From Kryptolebias marmoratus (Eukaryota > Chordata > Actinopteri > Cyprinodontiformes > Rivulidae), in the NCBI RefSeq assembly GCF_001649575.2, contig NC_051451.1, positions 24,333,467 through 24,397,466 on the forward strand: 64,000 nucleotides of DNA. The letters are read 5' to 3'. Positions 12,971-26,290 of the stretch are shown piece by piece (position 1 is the first letter of the stretch; every line of letters begins with the position of its first letter). The notes beneath the pieces were generated by a model. That model saw only the letters and a program-made list of their open reading frames with translations. It ran no database searches and was not told the DNA's origin. The position numbers and the translations under genes were made by a program.

Positions 12971-14237
12971 CTACTTTTATCTTAACACAGAGTTGCATAA
13001 AAACCCATATAGAATACAATCAGAGGGCGGTGACGTGTATTTTGTGCTTTTTCTCTTTGAGAAAATGTAAAAGATGAATAAAAAACCTAAATGAATGAAA
13101 ACATGTAATCAAAGAATCTTGGCTTTTCTTCTTTTTTTATTTTAAGGTTATGTGAGAGTAAAAAAATACAGGAAGGCCAAGTCTTCACGATTTATTTTGC
13201 AACTTCTCCAAAGTTTCTAGCCACAATGAAAAGCAACAACTGAACGTATTGTAATAGCTTTAACTTCCACTGTCCGAGTCTGGTTTGTTCCTCCCGAGTT
13301 TACAATCTAAATGCCATTGCACAAACGCTTTGTGACTTCATGCCATAAAAGGAGAGGAAGTGCTTGAAATATTAAAAGAGAGAAAGGGAGGGAGACACTC
13401 TATAAATACAGTTACTTGTGCTTCAGAATGAAACAAATGTTCAAGACAGAGAGAGAGGAAACTGTTAGTTCTGCAAGAGCAGGTCAGTGTCAGACAAAGC
13501 GTTCTTGTGACGCTCTTCGTAGACACGCCTGCCATTGTTTTCACTCACTGACAATCTCCCCAACACTGATGCAAGACTGCACATTGAGCTCGCTGCGTAA
13601 AACTGTGTCATTATGTTCTTGCAATACACCCACCTGCAGAGACGGAACAACGGGCAATTGCCCAAGTCTAGATTACTGGAAATGCTCCCCCAAACACAGA
13701 GATAAGAAAGGAATAAGCCTTTGAAGTGACGAAACAATGCAATTTCTGTCTTCTTTAGAATATTACAAAAAGGGCTCGTGATGTTTCAAGAAAAGGAGAC
13801 ATCCGTTTGACATGAACTGGTTTGGTAAAAGATGTAAATCAAAGTGCCTGACCCGTCTGACCTGCTCAGCAGCTTTGGAGGCGGCAGTTTCATCTCTGCT
13901 CTTACTTCTCTCCTGTAACACCACATGCTCCCTTTTTTACAGGACCTTTTCATCCCCCGCCTATCTTATCGTCAGTCAATCTTCCTGCAAACTCAAGCCA
14001 GTGCACCTGAAGTGGGCATGGCCCAACTGAAACGAATCGTTTCCTCCTAGTTTAGATTTCTGCCGGTTTGACATTTGACAAGTGTCCCAGCTCCCCCCGT
14101 GGAGGAGCAGAGTTGCAGATGGATCGAGAGCTTCGTGCTCGAATGGTGCCGCCGCGCGTGAGGGTGCACAGAGCCGTGACCCATCAGACCTCATGGGAAG
14201 CTGCAGCTAAACCGAAGGATGCCAAGGCAGCGGCAGA

Positions 14238-14262
14238 GGGAGGGGAGGGGAGGGGTGGGGGG
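14238..14262 (+). repeat. G-quadruplex motif on the plus strand
   Basis: Five G-runs of 3-6 separated by single A or T bases (GGGAGGGGAGGGGAGGGGTG...). This is an excellent match to the four-tract quadruplex rule. It lies in the template strand of mcu. Confidence 0.8.
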
Positions 14263-17240
14263 TGTCGGCTTTGGCAAGGAGGAGACAAGTGTACTGTACT
14301 GCAGCAATGCAGGAGCACAAGAGCAGGGTGTAAAGGAAATGAAAACATACAGGGGGAAAAGTGTTAACAGTGCAGAACGCACATGTCAGATGATAAAGTA
14401 AGTACGTTTAGAGGCACCGACAGATTTTCTTCTGTACAGAATAAATGTTTGCTTTGTATCGCTGCGGTTAGGACAATATCCTTCTCAGCCAGAAGAAGCA
14501 AGAAGACCTGGGAGGGCAGACACTCCCTGCTGAGCGTCGTGTGCCTATTCCCTTTCCTGCCCCCTGAACAAACAGCTCTCTCTGAAGGAAACACTAGGGG
14601 ATACACTCAGGACTATTGACGAGCCGCTGTTTTATTCAGTTGTGAACAAGACCTTCAACCCACAGCAGGTGTTTTTACTACCAAGAAGTGAATGGAACGT
14701 ATACATTTCCAGTGTTCTCACTCTCTGAGCAGGAAAACGTAAAAACAATCGTAGGAAAGCCGCCCCCACCCTGTGCAAATCCATGCTGGCTTTCTCTGTA
14801 TCGTATAACCCAATGACACATAAATACACACAGCTCAAACACTGAGCACAAACACACACACATAGAGACCGAAGAGGAGGTGAGATAATGCTCTGCTAAT
14901 CCACAGCGCATGGATAGCAAGCACTCAAAGAACAAATATCTTGTTCTCGTCATAAAAATTTCATCCCGTGCAAGTTTCTCGGTGGGCCAAGTGCATTTCC
15001 TGGAGAAAGATGTCCACGCCTAACCTTGAACTGATCTTTTTAACATAATGTGTCTGCTTTATTGGATTCGGGATGGCCGTTACTTACAGGAATACCAAGT
15101 TCGAAGAGTTGCGGTCTGACGTTTTCAGGTTGGAAGACGAGACAAAGGACAAAGTGGTAACAGTGAGACGTCGCTCTGCCGGATCTTAGAGTCGCCCGTC
15201 ACATTGAAGCCACTTTTATGACACCTCACACTGAGAGCATAGCAATAGTAATCTTTAAGTAATGACTTACAAAGACAAGTGGACTTTCACACGCTTGTGC
15301 ACATATGGACTTAGGTGATGGAACATCATCCGCCTCTGCAAACTTTAGATTCAGACATCTTCATTTTGAGCAAACAAATCCGTACGGAGCTCAGAGGAAA
15401 TAGAAATGTGAGCAGCAACACTTTGATTTCCAGCTGGACACTTTTTATCTTGTAATGAAAGTCACTTTAGTGAGATCAGCAACTCCTGGATGGATATTAA
15501 GGACACCGAAGTGTCAATTCACACCTTCTGTGGACTGCAGGTCTAACTCTTAATGTTTGATTGCAGTGGCAACATCACATTTCTAACTGTTAATTCGATT
15601 CACACTTTAAAATACGTATGAATTGATTTCATCAGATAAATTTTAATTTGAAACCCTCACGAGAGGCTGGCAGAGTGCAATAAACAGCTGCAGAGCTTAC
15701 AGGACTAATCCAACTACTGATGTAAAAAAAAAGGAAAAACATAATTCAATTATATTAATTGATACTTGCAAATTTATTTTGACTCCAACTATATTCAAGG
15801 GTTATTTTCTGCTGCAAGCCTGTAAAACTACTTGATGAAGTTTTATGAAGTTTGGCTTTCAGAAATGCAAATGTTACAGGAAGAGTTCAGGCTGCGCTGT
15901 TCGGAATCTGCATGAGTGCTTCTCAGTCTATCAACGCTTTGTAGGACTCATTAATATGTAATAAAGGAAACTGGCGACACTGCTCTGCTCTCAATCATGA
16001 CAATGACGCCATTGTGGAAGGTTGCTTTTGACATTCGGAATAAATTTGGATAAATATTCTCCTGTTTGTCAACAGGTTGCTATGAAACAATCTCATCAGT
16101 CTTCAAAAAGACGAAGATTGCAAAACGTCAGTAAGCTGAAAGGAACTGTACGTGACGTTCAAACCTTGCACTTTACGTTTGTTCACATCTGTTGTGGGTA
16201 ATTTGATTGCAAGTGGTTTCAATGTGTAGCCCAGAATTTTCTCTTTCTGCAGCCATGTCGCACAGTCAGCTGTCAGTCAGCAACAAACAGGACATCAGCA
16301 GGTCTGCCATCCATGTACTCAGACATCTGAACTGTAGTATTTTGACATTAACATGGTTCAGACCCATTTGGGTCAAATATTTGTGGGGTTATCACTTGAC
16401 AGACACAGCGAGCGTAGAGCACAGAATGATTAGCGACTTCACAGAGCTCAGTGTCAGAGCAAAGCCTGAAGTGTTTAACAAACAAGATCTTTAGGATTCT
16501 GATGAATAATTCATTAAACCTTTTAGCCATAAAAGAAGCTCAAAACAAAACAAACAGAAAAGCCATAACTTCAGAATATTCCCAAGGATGGCTGTTTATT
16601 TGTCATTTAAATTATTTAAGTATTATTTATTCAGCCGACAGCTGAGCAGATGTGTTTTCTTTTTTGTTGACCCTGAGAAGTCCAGGTAATAACTCTGCTG
16701 CTTGTGTGGGGTCACGTCAGAGTTCAGGAGGAGTTCCCACATCAAGGTTCTGGACGGACTGTGTTCAGACTACCAAACATAGGCGGATAAAAGGGGTCCA
16801 GACTACGTCCGATAGTGGTCTGAGTGGATACGTTTTCTATGTGCATTGAAGCCATTCAGACCCGTATTTAGCCAATGACAGCTAATCAGGAACAAGACTT
16901 GAATAAGAGAACCTTTCAACAAAAAATTACACAAGTTTCAATATCCGGGTGGTCGATGTCCATCGATCCAACTCTAATTGAAATGTTGGCCTCGTAATGA
17001 TGCAACATTTTCCAAACTGACCTTTAGGATGGAGATTAAAGTGTCAGAAAAAGCTGACAAAGCCAAAGCTCCCTGTTGTCAATTGTCAAAGAGACATCAC
17101 CACAGATGTGACCTCGCAACATTGAAATCTGGAATTTTTTAGGTTGTTACGTAGCTCACAACATAAAACTTAAAGAATTTGGGGGGTTATTTTCACGTTT
17201 TCCTAAAGCTGCACACATACAGGCATGCAGAAACACTAAC

Positions 17241-17321
17241 CTGTGGAGACAGGGCGCTGGTAGGCTGGGTGAAGAGTGTGGAGTGGGCGGCTGACCGTTG
17301 GCCATGTGCTCTCCTGACAGT
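17241..17321 (-). CDS. mcu: Probable mcu exon 2 (81 nt, in phase with exon 1)
   Basis: On the minus strand an acceptor (pyrimidine-rich tract ending in CAG at 17324-17322) and a good donor (GTTAGT, 17240-17235) bracket 81 nt. This is 27 whole codons, matching the phase-0 end of exon 1. Read in that phase it encodes a segment beginning TVRRAHGQRSAAHSTLF, with four basic residues and no Asp or Glu, so it extends the targeting peptide. Human MCU has a comparable TV-x-Q-R segment just before its conserved N-terminal domain. The GC- and CpG-rich composition stands out from the AT-rich intron. Support comes from splice sites, phase, charge and position; this part of MCU is poorly conserved. The alternative is a fortuitous pseudoexon. 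The conserved N-terminal domain should follow in exon 3, which I did not find in this window. Confidence 0.62.
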
Positions 17322-20300
17322 CTGACGGGTGAAAGTAGCAGACAGTACATCCTGCTGAAGCAAGCAGACACATACATATATTCCAAGTTAGGAAACCGTA
17401 GTTGAGACAGAAGGAAATAATCACAACACAAATCGAAATCAGCAAATCCAAAGCTATTTTAAGAATGCACTCTCAATGCACTCTCAGGGTCTACGGCACA
17501 TCGCTCGGAGCTAAAAGGAGGCCTAAAATAAACACATAAAAGCAATAGTTGACTTTCATTTGCTATTTCAGTCACAAAGACTCTGCGATTTGTTTCCTGT
17601 AGTGATTCAAAGCGGAGTGTGCAGGACAGAAAAATTCCTGCATATGTTTAAAGAAGCACGCAAGCTAGTGTGTAGCTGCAGCTGACGCCCCGAGATGAAA
17701 GAGATGATCACCGTGCAGCTGTTCTCCATCTAAAATCAGGATAATCAGTGATTTATGAGGTTGCCTCCAAAGCAAGTTAAAGACATGACTCTGTGCAAAT
17801 GCAAGCTTTGTTGGGCCGTTTAAAACGAATAAAGAAACACATTTGCTGCTCCACGCTTTAAGAGGGACTGTGTGAGGGTCGTGTCTTGGCTTCAGATTAG
17901 GAACGATGCACACAGAAGCAGGTGTGTGTGTGAGATTAAGTATATGACAGAGACCTAGAGTAAACTAGACTGACTAAAATACTTTCACCTTCAAAGCAAG
18001 CAGTCAGACATTCCCAGCGTCCCAACACTCAGGAAAGATTAGATGAAGATAAAGTGGAATTTACACACAGGGAGCACCATGGCTGCACACACAACCCCTA
18101 CGCCTCATGTATTACTTATCCAGACCCACGTGTGAGGACCTGTTCAGGTCTGGGAGGTCCGATCAAAGATACTTTTATATTACAAGCTGCAAAGTCTGAA
18201 AACACTTCATCTATCAGTTCACGGACATTTGACACTAAGTGATAACAACAAAAAAGGTCACAGAGTAAAGACCCCATTTCCAAATCATTTACCATCCAGA
18301 GTATATTCAGGAGATAAAGCTGTGGAAAATAAAATTACCTGGGTCCCTCATACGTGTTGAGCTGAGTTTAAAATGTGCACAAGACAGCATAAACACCACA
18401 AACACTTTAAAGAAGTAGTTTTATGTGAGTTCATCTAAATTCCACAACACAGACCGAATGAAAAGTAATCAATATCAGCCTCGACCTACAACCCAGTAAA
18501 GATGTGTTGTGCGTTCCTCTGAAGAGACACTTGTTTTGTTATGTTTGGTACATTTTAAATGATAATTTATCAGGCGCTTGGAGATCAGCCAAATATGGTG
18601 AACAAAAAGATAAACTCTGATAACTTCAGTTTGTTGTCTCCTTCCACCATGAATTTCTTACAAAGACCTGAATATTTTATGAAACCTCTCCTGATGGAGT
18701 GGTTCCTACGAAGATACAGTCTTTGATTAGCTAAGCACAAACATTGCATCCAAGGGGAATGCATCTACCAGGATATGGTAAAATGTACAGTCTGAAGCAA
18801 CAATAAAGCTGATACAGTAACACATTAGGCCTCTGCAGATACTTTGTCCATAGATAGACGGACATAAAAGAATAACACAATGTTGTTTTCAAAATTTCTG
18901 AGGTTTTATTTTTACCTTTCCTCCTATTTTGTGCATTTCAAGTAAAGAATAAAATATTGTGCTTTTTTTTGTAATGTGACACATCTTTCCGAGATCTTAA
19001 TTTAATGTGATACGTTACTGTAAGCGCCACATTACGATAGCACCCGTGCAGTCTGTCTTTGAAAGTTGTTTTTTTATAGCTGATTTTAAAGGGCGCCAGG
19101 AGAAACCCAACTCCTCTCCTTCCATCTTTTCTGTGGGGTTTCTGCTTTGTGAAAAGGGCCTTCAGTATCCATTTGGACAATTTAAAAATCAGCTTACGCA
19201 GCAAACCAAGCTCTGTCTAGCACACAAAAGAGTGATAGAAAATTACTTTAATCACTGTTAAATTATGTAATTGTTTTGTCTGCAGGCTGGCAATAGATTA
19301 ATAAAAAGCAACATTCCTTAAAGGGAATAAATCTCACCCGCTGACACGCTTGCTGAAGTTTTAAACAAACATCTTTGTTTGGGAAAGAGTCTCATCAACT
19401 ACAACACCAAATCTATCTCAATATCTGCAAAAGTTTACAATCAGTGAATACTTCCTGAGAGCATCAAAATCCATTCACTAGTTCGCTAAAAGAAAGACAA
19501 ACACAGGCAACTACATGATCGCCCACCACCATGAAAGGTAGGAAATAATAAAATCTGAGGCTTTAAGTCCTTATCCTGCATATAAAGGCTAAAAAGTGTT
19601 TCAATTTAATTAAATTACATTTGATTTGATTCAATTCGGTTCATTTCAAGTCATCTATACTGAGCCAGTTCTCAGCAGAAATCATCTCAGGGCACTGCTC
19701 ATGTAAAAAAAATAAATAAATCTAATCATTCCAATTACATCTTCAACCAATACATTCATAAACAAAGCAATAACATCCAGAGACTGTAGCAGCTGGTGCT
19801 GCAGCAGGCTTTAAACAGTGCCATCACAGGACTAACACATTTATATTCATCTGAATGAGGAGTTTAAAGAGGCATTAATCCACCAGTAACTCTCTAACTG
19901 CACATCAGACGTGTCAAAACATCTAATCAATGAGCCTGTCTTCTTTAAAAACTTCTCTGACTTATTGTGCACACAAGTACTTTTATTTAACAACTTTCAG
20001 CCTTGGTGAGTTGTATTTGAGTGCCTTGATTTGTGTTTTTGTCAGGGGAAAGAACACTTTAGAAGATTAACTCTGGAGTTTGTCGTAGAAAAATCTGTTT
20101 CAGAAAAGACACTAAATGAAGGAAAAATTGAACTCCTCAGAATGCAGACACACCGAGTTTAAAGACTGGCGGAGACTGACGATTAGCTACGCTGGAGAAG
20201 TGCTGAAATAACCAGATTGGTTCCCCACCCCCCACCCCCATTCTCATCTAACTTTCTACAATTTAAAACAAGCAGAATTAATTTTCAAAAGCGCTGTTGA

Positions 20301-22683
20301 GAACAGACTGTTCAGTCCTTATAACAATGTTTGACATGGTCTTCTGCGCCTAAATTGGAGCAAACTATTAGATTTTTAAGACGGGCAATTTCAGCAACTG
20401 ACCAAACCAGTCATCCTATGAATTATTGAAGCTTCGGCCAGGTGTAACAGCACTGTGATATTTTCAGGGACAGTGCTCTCAACATTAAGATGGACTTTAG
20501 TGTTGAGGATATCATGCTGTAGCAAGATTATTCAGTCTTTCTTATCTATGAGAAGCCAGGCATACAGCATCAACTCATAGGTGGGTCCTCGAGACAGGTG
20601 ACCATAAAAGTGCCTGCGAACTGACAGAGCCTCCTCAGATCTCTAAAGTTGAATAGAAACAGTCTCTGTAAAATTTCCAGTGTTGTAATGTCAGATATCC
20701 ACTCAAGCTTGGTCTCATTTTCAATTTGGCAGCAAAGTCAAGCTGCAAGCAATGCACTTACAAAGTAATATATGTGGTCAGTGAGCTTCTGTTTGATTTC
20801 TTATGCAATGACTGAGCAAAAAGAGCAGAATAATAAGAATAATGACAATAATAAACCATCTGACTTTTTTCCATTTTCTCACACTTATTCAGACCTGGAA
20901 AATACTAAAACCAAATTTTATGATTTTCTCAGCTTTTTAAGACTGCATAGGAACCCTGTAGGAGCAAAATGCTGAGACTTTCTGGCTCCAAACTTCATTG
21001 GTTGAGGCCTTCGTCCCAAAACAATAAAGTCCCTTCTGTTTGTTTGGGACCTCGTGAGCCAACCCGACTCCTCAGTGACACCAACAGCTTCAGAAACGCA
21101 CACAAAAAAAGGCTTACTGCCCAAAACTTGGACTTAAAGATGCTTTATATGACAATAAACAAATCCAGCAGATTTTAGAACCATATAAAACATGAACACA
21201 AAACCGTCTCATCCCTGTTCCGTGTGCAGCAGTCTATACGAGGTGTCTGACGGGGGGACAGAGGGGAGGGCCTTCTTCTATTTCTGCTGATTAGATTGCC
21301 GCAGAGAACAGCTGCTCTCTCTAGATACTATACTTCTAACAAACAGAGTCAGATCATTCAGCATGCATACACTCAACTGCATCACTTTGCCCTCCTGACA
21401 CAAAAGTACCCAGCTGACGAAATCCCCACTGATGACACCCGTTCTCCTGGATAAAACACATTAGGCCACAAACAAGTGAGAGAAGAGGCAGATTTTCTGC
21501 TCACGATGCAGCAAGTCCAGTGCAGGAACTCAGAAAGTATGTAGACCACTTTGTTTCTGAGCCAGCAGAAAACAAACAGGGTTTCCAGGCATGCACTGGA
21601 ACTATATACGTCTCATTCACAGCATGATCTTCTTTTAAAAAGGAAAACCACCTTCAGCAGTCTGCTTATTTTTATACTTTTCAAACCAGAAAAAGCTTTA
21701 GCTTACACCAGCTCTGGAGCAGCAAATGTCCAAGATATAAAGAAAAAAAAATCTGTATTTAGTAACTTTAAAAACACTGACTCAGTAGTTTTTTTTAGCT
21801 TTCAGAAACATAAAATAACCTCACCACATCATGAGTGGCACGTTTGTGACTGAGACAGAAACACGCTTTATCCTTCGTGTCACACAGAGAAATTAAGAGT
21901 CCACTGGCTGCTGAGTATTGATTTACTGACTGACTTATGACACGGTGCGTTATGCTTGGTGCTGCTCAGGAACCGGGCTCCACTGATAACAGATATTTCA
22001 AACCTAAACCCCTCCTCAGTGCTCAGCTCAAAGCGTCTGCAGTCACACCAGCTGTAACCACGAGTGTCTGCTTCACATGAGCGCTACTGGATCTGCAGCA
22101 ACATCTACAAGAGACCTTTGATGAGTTCTGGACCCAGGCCAGATCCAGCATTCTGTCACCTCAGCATACTCCCCCCAGAGCATGGACCGGTGAAATCCCG
22201 GGCAGCTTTAAGAACTAGGAAAGGACTCATCAGCAATGTTCAGAAGACTCAGGTGACAGGCTAATGGTTAAACCTTAATGTTACAGATGTAACGATAGCG
22301 TTTGCACAAAGATTGCTTGTGTGTTTGTTTAGCAGAGTCAGTGTCAGACTGTGTTTTCAGCAAGTTTAATTAAAAGCCAATGAGCCTCAACAAATAGTTT
22401 CAGTATATAGTGGCTTACAGATGTTTATTTATTCAAAATGTCTTTTTCTCTAATAAGAAAAAAAGCCTGAAGCGAAAGAGGACACTTCTCATTTTATTTT
22501 ATTCTATAGAGTTATGATATAAATCACAATCCAGTTACAGCAACTAATACTACTACTTCTCCTCTTGGAGCACTTAAGTCCCATCTACACTACAGATATG
22601 TTTTAAACATTTATTTTCTTATTTATGAAAAAATAAATCTACTTCTACATTTCTAACAAAAACATTGAAATGCTCACGCCGCA

Positions 22684-22696
22684 CCACCAGGTGGCA
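22684..22696 (+). promoter_or_regulatory. CTCF-like motif
   Basis: CCACCAGGTGGCA, a close match to the CTCF core, in AT-rich intron DNA. Confidence 0.4.
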
Positions 22697-24954
22697 AGAC
22701 CGAACACGTTAACAACATATTAAAATATAAAAAAAAGCACATTCTTAGTTTGGTTAAAGGTTTTCCCAAAACTCTTTATTTTATGTGATTAAATTTACAG
22801 CTTCCTTTAACTTATTACCCATTTCAGCACACAATTAAAATTTAAGAGTGACAGGATTGACTTATTTTTCTAATATGCATCTAAAAAAAACACCATGATT
22901 GATGTAGGTGGGATTTTCACAGACTGTGGCTCCAAGCATACTATACAGCAGCACCCATGTAACAGATATTTTTAGCTTCATGTTTGAATAACAAAAAGAG
23001 GCAGAGGTGCTTCATCCATCTTTTTTCTATTTATGATTGGGATGAAGCGAGACAGACGCAGAAAAAACAGTTTCAGCTGGCTCTATTTGTTTTGGTTTCT
23101 AGGACACAAAGTGATTAAAAAAGCAGGACCAATTTGGAGAATCCCCAGCATCTCATTTAGCCATTTTAGTTTATTTTAAAAGGATTAAAAAGTGGAAACT
23201 ATGGTCACAGGTGATCTCAGCTTTACTGTCAGACTACAAGCATCCCTTTTTCAAGGGATTTCTATTGGACAGTACAAGGTTTGTTTCCATTGGGCCGGGA
23301 AAAACGAAGGAATATAAAGTGTTAGTTAGAAGTATTAGAAGCAGAGCATTTTGGTGTTTCAGCTGCAGAATTTGGAAATGAGTAAATTTTAAGTCACCGC
23401 AAGTCCCAACCATGAGAACATGGTCGTTTTTTTTTTAAGGAAAAACATGAAACGAGTCACAAACCTAAATCATAAAGTGGCAGCTGAGGTTCGTAAGACA
23501 GCTTTCTCTGCTTTTAAACAGTTTGTTGCCGTGCTGACACATGTCGTGCTATTTTAATTAGCCCTGCATGAGTAAAGGACAAAATGAGCATGGCCTGTAA
23601 GAAGCATCATTTGCTGCGAGTTGATCTTCTGTTTGGAGCCATGGCTGCTGGGCGGATGGGGGAGGGGAGAGGATATTTGAAGAAAAAAAAACTAATAAAT
23701 ACTAACAAAGTCGAAGTGTGTTTTTACTAAAAATATTCTTCCCTACCATGCGTGAAATGGGCTTCTTTGTCATTGTTTTTTTTAATACTCTGTATCTGAA
23801 GTTTCCACACTGTGAAGCTTTTTTACCGCCAAAAACTTTTCTTGTTTGTGGACAGAAGGCGCAAGTGCAGCAGAAAATTTCAGTTTATAACAAAATACTG
23901 AACAGTGCAGACAGGGTCTTGTCTATTCACGACAACAGATTGTATCTAATTTTGACAAAGCAACTCACTGAGTCACAAAAGGATGAAATTCCAACAAAGT
24001 GTCCTAATGTCTCAAGAGCTGACGAAGGGTTATTCTTCATGACTCAGCGTGATTTTAACAAGCATGCCAAAGATGGTGAACATTTCCACTCAGCAGATCA
24101 TACGCACCCTGTGGATTAGTAAGCTCTTGAAGGATAACTGGGGAGAAATGAAAGGGAATGTATTTGTTCTCAGTTCAGAATGGGAACTCCTATAGCAGAT
24201 GGTGAATGAACAGCATCCTAAAGAGAGAATGAGTGCCACAGATGCACAATGCTCATTTTTAACTTGTTCTGTGTACTCACATAGCTAATTAATACTGCAT
24301 GATGCAAACCTCAAACTAATGACAATCTGTTGCCCCATCTCTACACTGGAAGTGAACTCTCTAGTGCGCCACACATTGCAACTTTCTGATGACTCTGCAG
24401 GAAAGTGACCAACATTTATTGAACAAAGTTGAGAGATCTAGCTATCTCTCCTTAAATTCCCTTATCGGCCTCTCTCAGATCTCCTTCCTGCCCGGTTCAT
24501 TCATCCTCCCTACATCTCTGGTACATGTAGGAGAAAGGCAGTAAGCCCGGGGGAAGACAGGCAATCTCTGGTCACTGAAAGGAAAGATGCACAGAGCGAG
24601 ATAGGAAAGGAGGAGAGGGGACGTAAATGAAATTTCCAGCGCATTAAGGAGACCCAGTGCCACCCACTGCCTTGCACATGCGTGGTTAGGAGAGGTGGGT
24701 GGTTGCTGAGTGACTGCTGGCTGATGAAAGTACTGTGCTGCTAAGGATAATTGATCAATTTACAGGGGTTCCCTAGATGTTTCCCCGATGATAGGCAGAC
24801 ATGACGGAGGCTCGAGGACAAACTGAAAATAGCCTGTTCAGGTAATCAGGGCAATGTGATGGGCTCAAACTAACCACTTTGCAGACAATCATATTGCGAA
24901 AGAACCTGCCTGCCGGACTCTTCTCTCAAGGACATGCTCACAGTTAGGAGTACA

Positions 24955-24980
24955 GTGTGTGTGTGTGTGTGTGTGCGCGT
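24955..24980. repeat. (GT)n microsatellite
   Basis: GT dinucleotides ending in GCGCGT. Confidence 0.9.
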
Positions 24981-25915
24981 GGTTGTGTACTAGAGCCACG
25001 CTGCAGGGTTCCTACCAGACACCAGCAAGATGCAAACATGCACTCCTTTGCAGTTTATTCCCATAATTTCACATGGGACAGCAACATATAAAAGTGGGTG
25101 GGAGAAGAGAGAAGGAAGAAGGAAGGCTTAGCATCTCGTGCTGCAGCAGAGATGAATGAGTGGGCTAAACTCTGCTTTCATTCATAATGGAGTACGAAAA
25201 CAAAGCAGCAGTGTATCTTGGGAACTAAAAGAGCAGGAAAAGGAAAGAAGATAGACTTCAGGACAAAATACCTAACGTGAAAACGTTTCTCTGATTTATT
25301 GCCCCAGGTGTTGCGTGAATAAAGCTTAGAAAAGCATAAAGAGCAGCAGCAAAATTTTGCTGGTATTGTCTGAGAGCAGGAATGGCCTGAAAGTGTCAGA
25401 ACAAAACTCTGCTGACTTCATCAGGATTTGAAAGCTCCTACCTCGTCCTTCCAACTAAAAGGCGTTTTAGAAACAGTGATCTCAATCAAAACTACTGCGA
25501 GGAACGTGTTCCTTTTGTTTCGTATTGTATAAAAGTCACCCTGTCCTCCTAACAACGGAGATGAAGCTGATGATCAGGAGTTGAGAGGAAAAGCGTGGGC
25601 GAGCGGGGGAGGAAGCACAGGCACGAGTCTGGAAGAGACTTGGTAAACCAGTTTCACAGAAGAGAGAATGGATTGTGTTAAAAATAAAAAAAAATGTGTG
25701 ATTCCCTGATTGTGTATTGGTTTGTGCTTGTGTGATGAATACAACTCATTCTTAGCATCATTGAAATCCACAAATAGCAGGAACAACCCACATATATTAC
25801 TGGAGCAGAAAAGAACACATTTTCTTTTCTTGTTTGGTTTTTTTAAAATATCGTACCAGTGTTTATATAAATTAGGTTTTAAGTCAAATAACAGCCACGT
25901 TCTGTACATTACAGT

Positions 25916-26290
25916 AGCATGAAAATGTATTCATGACCCTTAAATTTTTCCATTATAACATTATAGCCACAAACTTCAGATTTTATGTGATAGACCAAGA
26001 CAAAACAACATATCTGTCCTCAACAGGGACAGGGAATCAGAGTTGATGGGAAGATGGATGGCTCAGATTAGAGGCTGCAAGAGATGGAGCAGAGGTTCAC
26101 CTTTCAGCAGGACAACGACCAGAAACATCCAGCCAGATCATACTCATGTGTTAAAATGAGTCCAGACCTTAGTCCAATTGAGAGTCTGAGGCAGGACTTG
26201 AAAACTGCCGTTCACAGATCCTCTCCATCTAGTCTACCTTGAAAATAATTCATAAATATGCACTATTTGTGTTGCTCTATCACATTAAAA
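25916..26290 (+). mobile_element. Degenerate Tc1/mariner-like transposon with transposase remnant
   Basis: The ends carry inverted matching motifs (TTATGTGATAGACCAA near 25984, and its decayed complement near 26270). In between, 26095-26240 still translates in part to the DDE transposase C-terminal region: FTFQQDND, KH, then SPDLSPIESLRQDLK and AVHRSSPS. Most of the gene is deleted and stops are present. It is a relic, not an active element. Confidence 0.72.

Larger units (their letters stand above)
1..17240 (-). other. mcu: mcu intron 2, partial (or continuation of intron 1)
   Basis: No exon is recognised here. I looked on the minus strand for the conserved MCU N-terminal domain and pore exons and saw none, so exon 3 probably lies beyond position 1. 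Positions 1-650, 1120-2300, 6200-8690 and 15200-17200 hold nothing I can name. The rest holds dispersed repeats, microsatellites, a CTCF-like cluster, a CpG-dense block near 10.75-11.03 kb and TAAT-rich stretches resembling developmental enhancers. Confidence 0.5.

Noticed and set aside
15080..15120. Minus-strand GTAAGT donor-like site with a CAG 28 nt upstream
   Set aside because: The resulting 28-nt exon would break the mcu frame, and the translation does not resemble MCU; probably a pseudoexon.
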